A stretch of 64,000 nucleotides of DNA from Haematobia irritans (GCF_050003625.1 NC_134397.1:266036070-266100069), one strand, 5' to 3'; positions 44,881-56,546 are shown, counted from the first letter of the stretch. Notes: generated by a model not told the origin, from the letters alone. A program made the numbers and translations.

Positions 44881-46149
44881 AAAGGATATGCAAACCATTG
44901 TACCAATTTAGCATCCCATTTACAAAGCGGCACAATTTAATGTACATCCTGTAATTATCCTATTCCTTTCTTTTTTGAAAACGAGACGAAGAAAATCATA
45001 TGATACCCTAACACTGACATTTTCCAATCACGAATGCCCCCACTGTCGGATTTGTGTCTATTTTCCATGGGACTGTTTTTCCGTCTCACTACCATCCTGC
45101 GAATGTCATTTGGAGTTTTTTCATCATTTTTCATTTTAATAAATTTATGCAATCTCAACTCAAGATCGTGTTGAATGTGTTGATATAACGCACGGTTTTA
45201 ACAATATAATTTGCATTTGAAGTTGTTTTTTATTCCCCTCTCTCTCTCTCTCTCTCTCAAATAACCCTCAAACTCAAAGTTTTTCGCCTTTAACCACAAA
45301 CAGAAAACCCTGTGAATGAGGACATCAGGGGACACCGGAGTAATGTGTCAACAAACAAACAAACCGAAAAAAAGAAACTCGTCACCAAAGAAGTTTCACT
45401 CACGGCAAAGACATTTTACATATCGTGGTGCGTTTGACGTGTCTTTTAAGTGACATGTTGTATGTTAGCTGGTTGTTTGACTGACTGACGGACTGGTTGG
45501 TTGGTTGCTTTTGTTGGTCTTTTTGATTTTTTTTACTTGAAAATGTCAATTTTGTACGTAAGCCAACGAATACGGGAGTACCTTCCTTCTATTCATTCAT
45601 TGAAGCTGCCATCATCAGCTATGCAAAAATTTATTTGAAACTTGAAAATTTATTCAAATCATCGAGGTAAGAATATTCAGAAAGATATACATGTATATAT
45701 ACATATACAAATATATCCAATTGACCATAAAATCTTCTATATTACTAGAATTCGATGGTAGATTGTATGCACGATGAGGAGAAATTGTCATAAGTGTTGT
45801 CTTATATGCATGGAAAAAGGGTCAAATGCGAAACAAGCAATGCAAAACACTTCGTCCATCCACTTCAGCTATTCTTGCCATGCTATATTCTACATTAATC
45901 ACATTTTTCTTGGAACAAGATGTCCAGGAACATTTGGGGTATATTTAAGAGAGGAATTGGATATGATAAAGTGCAGCAGATACGAATTATATGTGGCCTA
46001 TACCATGATCAGTATTATACAATAATTTATCTTGTATTTGAGTAACCAAATTTGATTGAAGAATATATTAAAATTTAACGAAACCTCAGACTCCGATTTC
46101 GGTACGAGGGTTGCCTTTTATATTTCGGGATTAGACAAAAACACAAATA
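44881..46149. other. Low-repeat island with (TC)n, no gene seen
   Basis: Contains (CT)n at 45237-45258 and GGTTGGTTGGTTG near 45500. Otherwise unique in appearance. The 83-codon frame at 45774-46025 has several Cys but no spacing I recognise. Confidence 0.5.
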
Positions 46150-46400
46150 CACGCCGAGAAGGAATATGATCACCTCAAACATGTTTCAAGAGCAAAATGT
46201 TATTTTTGTATGGTGACCATGTACCATGTTTGCCACTAAAATGTAATTTTCTCGTCAAAAATTCAACCTGCTTGCCGAAATCAGATACATGATTTCCGAG
46301 AAAATAACATGATTACGAAAACCATGTTACATAGTCACGCCCAAAAATAACATTTTGCTCTTAAAACAAGTTTGAGGTGATCATATTCCTTCTCTGGGTG
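46150..46400. mobile_element. Palindromic MITE with about 60-bp terminal inverted repeats
   Basis: The left arm CACGCCGAGAAGGAATATG and the right arm (CATATTCCTTCTCTGGGTG) continue complementary through ATCACCTCAAAC and AGCAAAATGTTATTTTTG, about 60 bp with few mismatches. TA lies on each side (46148-46149, 46401-46402). No coding capacity. Confidence 0.85.
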
Positions 46401-46435
46401 TATTAATAAACGAAAATCGTGATTAACAATTTGCG

Positions 46436-46640
46436 TGGGATCCAACGCAAATAATTTTTTTGGCGGTCAAATGTTCATGCAATATTGGATGTATGCCTCT
46501 CTCACTAATATCTAAGGTTGTCTCAATCTCACGAGAGGTGGCATGTCGATCTTGCAATATCATTTGGCGCACAACATCAATGGTTTACGGACTACGACCT
46601 CGGTTAAATTTATTTAAGTTCATCGACACACTGTTGTTAA
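46436..46640 (-). pseudogene. Mariner transposase N-terminal fragment
   Basis: The minus strand encodes KFNRGRSP, a stop, then TIDVVRQMILQDRHATSREI and ETTLDISERGIHPILHEHLT, followed after a frame change by WIPRKL. This is the helix-turn-helix and WIPHxL linker region of a mariner distinct from the irritans copy at 42 kb (closer in wording to mauritiana/vertumnana-type elements; subfamily uncertain). The catalytic domain is absent, and no terminal repeats were found. Confidence 0.8.
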
Positions 46641-46929
46641 GTAAATCCAAAAATAATCTCACAAAAATGATTGATCTGCTAAATTCGAAAAAAAAAAATT
46701 AAACATTTTTTTATGGATTAGTTTTTGAGATATCCCGTTATTTTTAGTTTTTCGCTCTTTTTTCACTAAACAGATTATATCTCGAGTTAGAAGAAGGGTC
46801 GGATGATATTAAAAGACGCTTAAATAAATTAAGGAGTTAGCTGGTATAAATAAAGTGCTAAATTCAAAGTAAAGTTATTTTAATTCAAAAAGTAAACGGG
46901 AATTGATGAGTAAAACAAAACAATTAATC

Positions 46930-47190
46930 GTTATTGTTGTTTTTGATCTCAGCTTAAAGCCATGCATTGACTAAACTACAAGTGAAGCTTAACCAACAGA
47001 GGAAAAGTATGCTTGTCAAATTTATTTGGGCAAAGCCCCATAGACTGCAAGATGGTTGGATGTACAGCTGTTTCGGAATTACCACATTCCTCATCAGCAT
47101 CCTCTACTTGCAGCAAAACTATCAACCAATCATCAGAATAAATTCGGGTAATTCACTCAACCCAAAGTGAACTACACTTGAACCTTCCGA
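46930..47190 (+). repeat. Single dispersed unit matching the foldback at 9796-10300
   Basis: Runs from GCATTGACTAAACTACAAGT through CAGCTGTTTCGGAATTACC to GAACTACACTTGAACCTTCC. It defines the complete unit of which the 10 kb foldback is a head-to-head pair. The 67-codon frame (46967-47170) lies within it, and I do not recognise the protein. Confidence 0.65.
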
Positions 47191-47286
47191 AAAACAAAAA
47201 CGAAACAAAACGAATCAAAACAATTAATTCAAATCATACAGAACAACAAAGGAAAATTCATTATGAATTGCGTCGGGGAAATATTT

Positions 47287-48776
47287 GCATACCCTGTGCT
47301 ACACTGTGGAACAGGGTATTATAAGTTAGTGCATATGTTTGTAACACCCAGAAGGAGACGAGATAGACACATGTCGTCTTTGGCAATAATGCTCAGGGTG
47401 GGTCCCTGTGTCGATATAACCATTTCCGTCCGTCCATCCGTCTGTCTGTGAACACATTTTTGTTATAAAAGTCTAGGTCGCAATTTAAGTTCAATCGCCT
47501 TCAAATTTGGCGCATGTTCCTAATTTGGGTCAGAATAGAACCCTATTGATTTTGGAAGATATCTGTTCAGATTTAGATATAGCTCCCATATATATCTTTC
47601 GCCCGATATGCACTAATATGGACCCAGCAGCCAGAGTTTTATACCGATTTGCTTGAAATTTCGTACAAACATAACACTTAGTCGTATAGTCAAGTATGCA
47701 AAATTTGATTGAAATCGGTTCAGATTTAGATATAGCTCCCATAAATATCTTTCGCCCGATATGGACTTATATGGCCCCAGAAGCCAGATTTTTGGCCGAA
47801 TTTGGTTGAAATTTTGCACTAGGAGTACAATTAGTAGTATAGTCAAGTGTGCAAAATTTGATTTAAATCGGTTCAGATTTAGATATAGCTCCCATATACA
47901 TCTTTCGCCCGACATGGACTAATATGGTCCTAGAAGCCAGAGTTTTGACCCAATTTGTTTGAAATTTTGCACTAAGAGTAAAATTAGTAGTACAGTTAAG
48001 TGTGCCAAATTTTATTGAAATCGGTTCAGATATAGATATAGCTCCCATATATATCTTTCGCCCGATATGGACTAATATGATTCTAATAGCTAGAGTTTTG
48101 GCCCAATTTGGTTGAAATTTTGCACTAGGAGTACAATTAGTAGTATAGTCAAGTGTGCAAAATTTGATTTAAATCGGTTCAGATGTAGATATAGCTCCCA
48201 TATATATCTTTCGCCCGATATGGACTAATATGACCACAGAGGCCAATTTTTAACTCCGATTTAGTTGAAATTTTGCACAGGGAATAGAATTAGCATTGTA
48301 GCTATGCGTACCAAATTTGGTTGAAATCGGTTCAAATTTAGATATAGCTCCCAAAATGGTCAAAATACCAACATTTTCCTTGTAAAATCGCCACTGTTTA
48401 GTCGAAAAGTTCTAAAAATGACTCTAATTTTCCTAAACTTCTAATACATATATATCCAGCGATAAATCATAAATAAACTTTTGCGAAGTTTCCTTAAAAT
48501 TGCTTCAGATTTAAATGTTTCCCATATTTTTTTACTAACATTGTGTTCCACCCTAGTGCATTAGCCGACTTAAATTTTGAGTCTATAGATTTTGTAGAAG
48601 TCTATCAAATTCTGTCCAGATCGAGTGATATTTAAATGTATGTATTTGGGACAAACCTTTATATATAGCCCCTAACACATTTGACGGATGTGATATTGTA
48701 TCGAAAGTTTAGATCTATAAAGTGGTGCAGGGTATAATATAGTCGGCCCCGCCCGACTTTAAACTTTCCTTACTTG
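47287..48776 (+). mobile_element. Composite element, family B, uninterrupted reference copy
   Basis: Hairpin TACCCTGTGCTACACTGTGG / ACAGGGTATTATA, core with GTGTCGATATAACCATT, (GTCC)n at 47424-47448, five to six units near 153 bp with AGATATAGCTCCCATA, then the family tail (TTTTGCGAAGTTTCCTTAAA ... GAGTGATATTTAAATGTATG). The terminal hairpin AGTCGGCCCCGCCCGACT has a 6-bp stem, and the element ends CTTACTTG before a T-run. Length 1490 bp. The T-run at 48527-48533 is the uninterrupted version of the site occupied in 19018-21888. Confidence 0.9.
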
Positions 48777-50980
48777 TTTTTCGCTATATTGAGGAGAAGG
48801 ATACGTTTTCTTGACTTACCACGTGTGAAATTCATAGAGAATGTGGAGGATGGTCCAAAGAAAAATTAGCGTAAATGGACCACCCTCTCCCCCACGTTTT
48901 GTTAAGGTGGATCATTTTAAACCTTTCACCGTATTTCTGTATATAAACGATTTCTGTATATAAAACGCAAGCTGTCAGATTTGTACGAATATATAAGGAA
49001 GGACACATGTGTGGGAACCCTGTAGTGAAAAAAGAGTACTTCAGTTTTTGTTGGTTCTGTAAGGGGACTTCTCCTTACCCTGATCGATCTATGTATTCCG
49101 TGAAGAATATGGTTAGCTATGTTAACGGAAAATGTTCATTATGCTTCGCAAGATGCAGCAAAGCGGGCTGGCTTCGTCTAATATCATATATCACTGAAAC
49201 ACTTGTTAGTGACTCAGAGACTTCGTTGTCACCCAATATTAAAAACTGTTTTGCATATATTCTTCATATCTTTACTGATGTTAAACTGCCGTTCGTTTAG
49301 TTCTTGACAGAGTGTCCTTTTTGATGAATTAGGTTAAAACCGACAGAAAAAAATAATCCTCAACCCCTTTGACACAAAAGAGCAGCTGCTATATAAAGAT
49401 ACCAAAGGAAAAGTATATTGGAAATGAGCTTTATAAATTTGAATATCAATGAACCCATCAGTTATCACTCTTTGAATGATAGGGAATATGTAAATAATTC
49501 TCAACTAAAGGGTTTCAAAATATCCTCATGGTCTGAAAATTAAATCATTTTTTTTTAATGAAAATCTAATTAAATAGCCGCAGGTTATTAAGGTCAGATT
49601 TATTAGCGTTTTTTATTTAGGAATTTATTTCTCAGCTCCCCTACATTACAGAAAATCAAATAAATTTGATTTTGGCCTAAGTAGTTACACGTGTCCTTCG
49701 CCCTTGCAAAACAATGCTCGTAACATGGTCAACAAACAAACACACACACTCGCTCACATTGAGGGTTCTTCAAATTGATATTCGTTAGCACCATGGACTT
49801 TCAAAACAAACAACAGTCAGCGTATAACATACAATAATCCCCCCATCACTACTGAGTCCTGGTAAAGGACCAAATTCAAATGATAAAAAAAAACAAGTCA
49901 GTAAACCACACCACTCTCTACAACCAGTGCCAGTAACTGGCATAATAACTGGATTAATTTCCTAAAATTCCCATATCAGGAGTATCATTGAAAATCACAA
50001 ACAAGCAATTACCCAAAATACCTATTCCTGGACTAGGTCTCATTTCCAATCGTTTGCTACTATCATGACTCTTAGATTCATTTGTGATTGTTGCTCTGCC
50101 CCTGCCCTAGTGGGAAACAAGTACTAATCTGCTTAAAACCAACAACCAATCCATCCATCCATCTAACCATGGTGAACCCTCTTTCTTCAGTCAACCTTTG
50201 CTTGCTATCCATCTTCTGTAGAAATTGGTCTAATGTCGTTCAACATTCCGTTGAGATGTGCGCATGCCTCTTTGGAAAACATCTACTAATCGGATTAGCA
50301 TTGTTCCCAAAGTATTGACTTTCTCAGGCCATTTAGGGAGATTTTTGTTGAGCTACTTTGTGCCTTGTTTGGTGGATGGAACACATTGACAATGTCAATG
50401 ATGATGGAAAAACAGATTGTTTTTTATTTTTATTTTTTTTCCTCTCTAATCATCTTGACTTGGCAACGAGCTAACAAGTTAAAGAGGGGATGATTTGTGT
50501 GTGCGTGAGTCGATGTTTGTTTTGTTAAACGATTGTCTGAAACTCTAGGAATTTCAGAAGGTGACTGCTACATCATAACAAGAATTGCAAAATCAGCCCT
50601 TAAATTTTTCTAAATACCGCATGAAACAAATATAGCCACTAATGATTATGATGTGGTTGCACAGTGGTAACATGAAAATGGGGGAAAGTTTTAAAACATA
50701 TTAAATCAAACGGCAAATATCATTAAAATTAAGCCAACGAAAATTTTACATTGACATAACAAAAATATTTCATTTGGACAATGAAGTTATTCTTTCATAG
50801 TATGAAACGTTTCTTTATTGATGGGAAAATCAATGCAATAAGGAAAGGATTCATTGTAGTTATGAAATTGTGTCTTTGGATCAATTTTAATGACAACATT
50901 TTTTAATATTAAAAAGCATTTGTTACCAGTGTTAATGCAATCATCGAAAAACCCGAGAGCCATTTTTCGACGACTAAGTA
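48777..50980. other. Low-repeat island, no gene recognised
   Basis: Unique-looking DNA, some stretches less AT-rich than the rest. It contains the Cys-containing frame listed separately and a low-complexity pyrimidine stretch near 50420. No exon could be assigned. Confidence 0.45.
49007..49300 (+). CDS. Unrecognised 97-codon open frame with Cys pairs (doubtful)
   Basis: An open frame outside the repeat families. It has CWFC (residues about 15-18) and CSLCFARC (about 43-50), a pattern that could bind a metal, but the second pair does not match a named zinc-finger consensus and no family is recognised. There is no flanking splice or promoter evidence. The length is compatible with chance in this composition. 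Retained only because it is one of the few frames not explained by repeats. Confidence 0.15.
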   Translation: MCGNPVVKKEYFSFCWFCKGTSPYPDRSMYSVKNMVSYVNGKCSLCFARCSKAGWLRLISYITETLVSDSETSLSPNIKNCFAYILHIFTDVKLPFV

Positions 50981-51518
50981 CCCAGCGAAAAAAATTGGAA
51001 GTTGATCCACAAACATTTCTTTTGAAGCCCATCCCAGAATCCCCCATCGAGTTTTTTCAACTTCCGATGCAGTCCTTTTCGACAAGTCCACAAACATTTC
51101 TTCTAAAGCGCAAGCCCAAAATTATTGGGGGATCCCACCCAATAATTTTTTCCACTTCCGATGCAGTCCTTTTGGACAAGTGCACAAACATTTCTTCTAA
51201 AGCGCATCTTGAGATCCCCCAATGATTTTTTTCTACTTCCGATGCAGTCCTTGTGGACAAGTATTAGAAAGAACGCAATCAGGCTATTTTAAGTGTATAA
51301 TTACATTTTACAAAAAATTTAAAACTAATAAAAAAACTAAAAAAAAATAGAAATTAAAAAAAGTAAAAAAATATTAAAAAAAAATTAATTTCATCCCCGC
51401 TGAGATTTGAATCTGTGCCGTTTGACTTTTTCGCTTCCATGGAAGTTCTTTTGAGAAGGTTTTACAAATTACGAGAATTTTTAATTTTACGAAAATATAT
51501 GCCGAAAATAAAAGATAA
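50981..51518. mobile_element. CCCAGC TIR element, left part, broken by a composite element
   Basis: Starts CCCAGCGAAAAAAATTGGAA after GTA. Three tandem repeats of about 80-90 bp follow (CACAAACATTTCTTCTAAAG ... CTTCCGATGCAGTCC...GACAAGT), then the tRNA-like minus-strand B box region (GAGATTTGAATCTGTGCC near 51402). It stops at 51518, where a composite element begins. The right half is not found beyond it. Confidence 0.75.
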
Positions 51519-52347
51519 CAAGTATATACGGCCGTAAGTTCGGCCAGACCGAAGCTTATGTACCCTCCACCACGGATTGCGTAGAAACTTCTACTGAAGA
51601 CTGTCATCCACAATCGAATCACTTGCCGATGGTAAGGTATCTTAAAACTTCCTAACACCGTCTTCTAAATTACACGGTAGTCCATACGTAGTATATATTG
51701 AACTAAAAAAGGCCGATTAAATACGTATATAATTAAGTTTAAAGTTTCTATAGAAATAAAATTTTGACTAAATAAAATTTTGACAACATTTTCTATAGAA
51801 GTAAAATTTTGACAAAATGTTCAATAGAAACAAAATTCGGAAAAAAAATTCTATAGAAATAAAATTTTGACAAATTTTTCTATAGAAACAAAAATTGGAA
51901 ACATTTTCTATAGAAATAAAATTTTGACAAAATTTTCTATAGAAATAACATTTTGACAATGTTTTCTATAAAAATAAAATTTTGGAAGATTATTTTTGGC
52001 TCGAGTGGCAACCATGATTATGAACCGATATGTACCAATTTTTGTGTGATTGGGGATCAGCTATATATAACTATATACCGATATGGACCAATTTTGGCAT
52101 GGTTATTAGCGGTCTTATGCTAACACCAAATTTCATCCAAATCGGTTAATAATTGCGACCGGAATCTTGTGAACAACAAATACATGGACAGACGGACGGA
52201 CGGACACCAAGCGCTAGATCGACTCAGGAGGTGATTCTGAGTCGATCGGTATATATTTTATGGGGTCTAAAATCAATATTTCTGGTAGGCGCATTTTTTG
52301 GCAGATCAAACTTATTATACCCTGACCACTATGTGGTTTAGGGTATA
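51519..52347 (-). mobile_element. Composite element with family A tail and type C core
   Basis: Read inverted. The left end CAAGTATATACGGCCGTAAG and a TGTACCCTCCACC linker are of family A type, followed by a 29-bp array (51735-51990) and the junction GATTATTTTTGGCTCGAGTG, then about one repeat unit. Next come (GACG)n near 52190, a core like that at 1-157 (GAGTCGATCGGTATATATTT), and end hairpin TATACCCTGACCACT / GTGGTTTAGGGTATA. It is 0.83 kb, with the array reduced. Confidence 0.85.
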
Positions 52348-52780
52348 ACAAGTATGAAAGGTCTACAGGAAGAACATACCCAGCAAAAAAATTGGAAGTT
52401 ATTCCACAAACATTTCTTTTAAAGCCCATCCCAGGATCCCCCATCGAGTTTCTTCAACTTCCGATGCAGTCCTTTTGGACAAGTCCACAAACATTTCTTC
52501 TAAAGAGCGTCGTGGAATCCCCCAATGATTTTTTCCACTTCCGATGCAGTCCTTTTGGACAAGTGCAAAAACATATCTTCTAAAGCGCATCTTGGGATCC
52601 CCCAATGATTTGTTTCTACTTCCGATGCAGTTCTTTTGGACAAGTATTAGAAAGAACGCCATCAGGGTATTTTAAGTGCAAATTTTGGACAATTAAATTT
52701 AAAAAAAATAGAAAACTAATAAAAAAATAGAAAATTTATAAAATGGTAAAAAAATAATAATAATAAAAAATAAATTTCAT

Positions 52781-52835
52781 CCCCGCTGGGATTTGAACCT
52801 GTGCCGTTTGACTTTTTCGCTTCCATGGAAGTTCT
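52781..52835 (-). other. tRNA-like B-box module, minus strand
   Basis: The minus strand reads GGCACAGGTTCAAATCCCAG, a consensus B box with flanking T-arm-like complementarity. It resembles the 3' half of a tRNA gene. Copies lie at about 24853 and 51402. The 5' half is not convincing, so I call it tRNA-derived and not a tRNA gene. Confidence 0.5.
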
Positions 52836-53167
52836 TTTGAGAAGATTTGCAAATTACAAGAATTGTTAATTTTTTTTTTTAATTTTTAATTTTTTTTTGT
52901 TGATTTGTAATGAAAAAAAATATATTTATACGAAAATATATGTCTAAAATAAAAAATAAAAAGGATGCATAACATAAAAAAATAATTTTTTTGAAAAATA
53001 TTTGATAAAAAAATTGCCGCTGGTGAGATTTCAACCTGCGTTTCTTATTTTTTCGTTCATACTAATAAAGAACTTCTCGAGAAGCAATTAGAATGTTATT
53101 CCTTGGTGTCGTATTACGAACATATCACACACATTTGAATTGACCTTTCGACGCTTTATATTCAATG

Positions 53168-53242
53168 GCGTTTGTGGCAGAGTGTGCTAAGGCGTTCTGT
53201 TATGGTGCCAGCAAACCCAGGTTCAACCCCTGGTCGGAGCGA
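53168..53242 (+). other. tRNA-like module with A and B boxes
   Basis: A-box-like GTGGCAGAGTGTGCTAAGGC at about 53173 and B box CCAGGTTCAACCCCTGG at 53217-53233, whose outer bases pair as a T arm. The spacing is long enough for a Ser/Leu-type variable arm. The acceptor stem is not convincing. The related element at 25188 lacks the B box. Likely a SINE or tRNA fragment captured by the CCCAGC element. Confidence 0.5.
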
Positions 53243-53600
53243 AAAAGTTTTTAAAATTGTAAAAATTAAATAATAGGGAAATAATAGTGAAATTGGTTGA
53301 AAAAAAAAATTTTTTTTGCTTTTCAAATTTCTTCATTCAAATTAACTTCCAGGGCAAAACTTCTATGACAAGCCCGTGTAAAATTCATTGAAGATGATCC
53401 AAATTTGCACTATTTCCGGATCACAGATTGGGGATCCAAACTACTTTTTTGGAAGCTCTTTTTTTGCTGGGTATATATGGGAGCTTTGTCTAATTCTGAA
53501 CCGATTTTGATAAAACTTCAAAATTTTCAAAGTGTAACTTTTGCCTCTGTGGTCATATGAATCTAAATCGGGCGGAAGATATATATGGGAGTTATATCTA

Positions 53601-56546
53601 CACTGAAAAAACAGTGAACCCTTTTCCATTGCAAAATGAACTAAACTGTAGTAATATTGACCATGGTTTAGCCCTTAAGATTTTTTTCAACTTGTCTAAT
53701 TTATAATTCTCTTAAATTTTAGTTAATCTATAACATTGTATTTTAGTTCATTTTTACAACACCATAAGATTTATATACCCCTACCAAGTTAAAAAGTCAG
53801 TATTATTTTGGTTTACCTGCTTATTTTTTGGGAAACTCGATAATAAAAAGTGGTTAACAGTCTCCTTAAAATGTCGACGACTAAACTATTTTTAAATCAA
53901 TCATTCCACAGTACAGAGAAATTAAATAATTAAAGGAACAACAACCCGTTTTACTATTATGAAAATTTTCATACATTAAAATTCAACTTTCTTTAAGCAA
54001 AAGTACTTTATTATAAAAACTTATGATGAGAGTTCTTAATACAATGTTTTTGTGAATAAAAATTATGACCACGTGGAACAAGAAAGTAGTTTATTTTAAC
54101 TCGCTATTTGAACATTTTGACTTTTCCTTAGTTTTTTATTCATCGTTAGTATATTCACATATCTTGCTGAAAAAATGGAAGGAATAATGAAAATTGTTAA
54201 AAATTAACATGTAATAAAATATAATTTTTAATCTCTTTAAATTAGCTTGTAACTTACCATATTTGGGGGCATTTTATTAAATGGGGTAAGGAGTTCAACT
54301 TTTCTTAGATAAACGTACCTCATATAGTTTGTACCTGAAACAATTAGAGAAATAATGAATTAAGTAATATATTAACTCATAAAACTGTATTGTTATCGAT
54401 GTGAAGGACATAATACAATAAATATTCTTGTCAAAAGAAAGCCAAAGTTTTAATATAAAACTTACCATTTCTCTATTTAATTGTACGCTGAGGTTAAAAA
54501 GTTATCGAAATTCATTTGGGGATACTCTGAAATTAAATATTTATTTTTTACATTAAATAGAAAACATTAAATTGGTTTCCAAAAAATCTAATTAAAGAAA
54601 TAACATGCATAAAAAAATTTATATTCTCGTTAAAAGAATGTTAAAGAAAGCTTACCAATTCATAAAAATGTTTCCAAATTGTTATTCTGAAATTAAATAT
54701 TTGTTTTTTACAATAAAAATATTAAATATGTTTCCAAAAATATTTGATTATTGTAATACTAAAATAAGGTATTAAAAACATGTAATTTTGATAATAAAAG
54801 GGTCATAAAAATTTAAATTTTCTAGTGAAAAGAAAGCCAAATTTTAAAAGAAAACTTACCACTTCTCTATTAAATTATACGCTGAGGAGGAATATAAAAA
54901 TATGCCCGAATCCATCTTGGGGTTGCTCTGAAATGCAAATAATGATATAAATAAAAAATATCCTTTAAAAAAAAAACATATTTTAAAAAGAATACTTACC
55001 AATTTATGATTAAACTATATGCTGAGGTGTAACAAAAATTTTCCAAAAATATTTGATTAAAGTAATACTAAAATAAGGTATTAAAACCTGCAATTTTTGA
55101 CAATAAAAATGTCATTAAAACGTAAATATTTTAGTGAGAAGAAAGCCAATTTTTAAAAGAAAACTTACCACTTCTCTATTAAATTATACGCTGAGGAGAA
55201 ATATAAAAATTTGCCCGAATCCATCTGGGGTTGCTCTTAACTTAGATATTTTTCTACAACAAAGAAAAACATGAAACTTGTTAAAAAAAAAATAATAATA
55301 ATTAGCAAATAATAATATACATAAATAATATTATTTTTTAAAAGAAAACCACATTGAAAAAGAACTCTTACCTATTTATCATTAAACTATACGCTGAGGT
55401 GTAACAAACAATTTTCCAAATTCATCTGGAGTTACTCTGAAATTGAATATTTATTTTTTACATTGAATAATAAAAATTAAATTAGATAAAACAATTTCAA
55501 TATACTTTCCATTTCAGCATTTTTTCCTAAATATTGAACATTCTTAATAACTTTTTTCTAAGCTACCGATCATCACTTCGCCATCGTACATCTCATCGCT
55601 AAAATATTAATAACTTTCATTTCAAAGTTTTAATAAACAAACACCAATAGATGTCTAAAAAAACAAAATATTCCATACCTTTATATTCCCTTGTTACATA
55701 CTTGCTAAAATGATGCAACAGCCCACGCCAACGCCAACTATACAACTGAAGCATGCCAAACAAAACCAAGCAAAACCAAAACATTCCTACAACAACAAAA
55801 ACACACTGAAAGAACAAAAACAACCCCACGCTCAGATATACACAACATCCCCATCACTCGCTACCATTTCTCATTATTGCATTGCATGCTCTCACTCTCA
55901 AAAAAAATTCAAGTAACATCATCTTTACATTAAACATATTCCACTTTGACGAGAAAGATCTCTGTACTATGCATTAGTTCATCGCATCTGTCCACAATTT
56001 ACTCTAAAAACAATACTCTTAAATGCATATCAGTATAAGAACGATGAAACGTTTAACTTAAAATTAGCAAAAACTTCATGAAATGATATCTACCCATTTT
56101 TGACGAAAATGTCTATAAATTTAATTACATGTGAACTAAAAATATTTCATTGGGAAATTTTTTACCAACAATTATTAACCATAGGAATTGTCAGTAAGAA
56201 ATTGCTATCCACTTTCAAGTTCATTTTTCGTAAAAAAATATTTTCTCATACAAAAAAATCGTATGGTAAATTGCACTTATTATTTAGAAAATACTTTACA
56301 TTTCACAAGTAGTTTTATAGCATGACAAACGAAGTTTTAACTACCAGTTAAGAAATTTTTTAAGGAAATTTCCATCGTATTTTGTAGGCCATGAACTAAA
56401 CGATTGCTACTTAGAATTTGTAAAATTTCCTTTCGAGTAGTTAATTTTCGTTGAAGATACGAAAAATGAACTAAAATTCTGGAAAATTCTTGTAATAAAT
56501 TATTGTAAAAATCTTCTTAAATTTACGAGACACTTTTTTTTCTGTG
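53601..56546. mobile_element. 2.9 kb CACTG-type TIR element
   Basis: Left CACTGAAAAAACAGTG and right CACTTTTTTTTCTGTG form an imperfect 16-bp terminal inverted repeat. TA is duplicated at 53599-53600 and 56547-56548. The ends resemble the 0.6 kb CACTG MITEs, but the interior is different. No transposase frame is visible. The interior holds the mini-exon-like array (54258-55704). Confidence 0.75.
54258..55704 (-). other. Array of splice-site-bounded mini-exon-like units
   Basis: On the minus strand, units at 55372-55436, 55169-55235, 54860-54927, 54656-54686 and 54466-54526 run from an acceptor (usually TTTCAG before the unit) to a donor (G|GTAAG). Four share the wording CCAGATGGATTCGGGCAAA-like and CCTCAGCGTATA. 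A fifth relative at about 55000 keeps the donor but has a replaced 5' half. Possible further units: 54319-54334, 54258-54303 and 55679-55704. The frames end in TAA within the unit, one as ...VTPQRIV-stop. Unit spacing is irregular (about 130-400 bp). I do not know the gene, and it may be a satellite with splice-like edges. Confidence 0.45.

Larger units (their letters stand above)
52379..53471. mobile_element. CCCAGC TIR element, complete long form (1.09 kb)
   Basis: CCCAGCAAAAAAATTGGAAG at the left, CTCTTTTTTTGCTGGG at the right, TA on each side (52377-52378, 53472-53473). The left part is three tandem units of about 80-90 bp with CTTCCGATGCAGTCC. The right part is shared with the copy ending at 25492. 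It holds three tRNA-like B-box modules. No transposase is present. The 80-bp-unit frames (52392-52662) on both strands are repeat translations. Confidence 0.9.

Noticed and set aside
53168..53242. Functional Ser/Leu tRNA gene
   Set aside because: It lies inside a TIR element, the acceptor stem is not formed, and a deleted version is present in a related copy at 25188.
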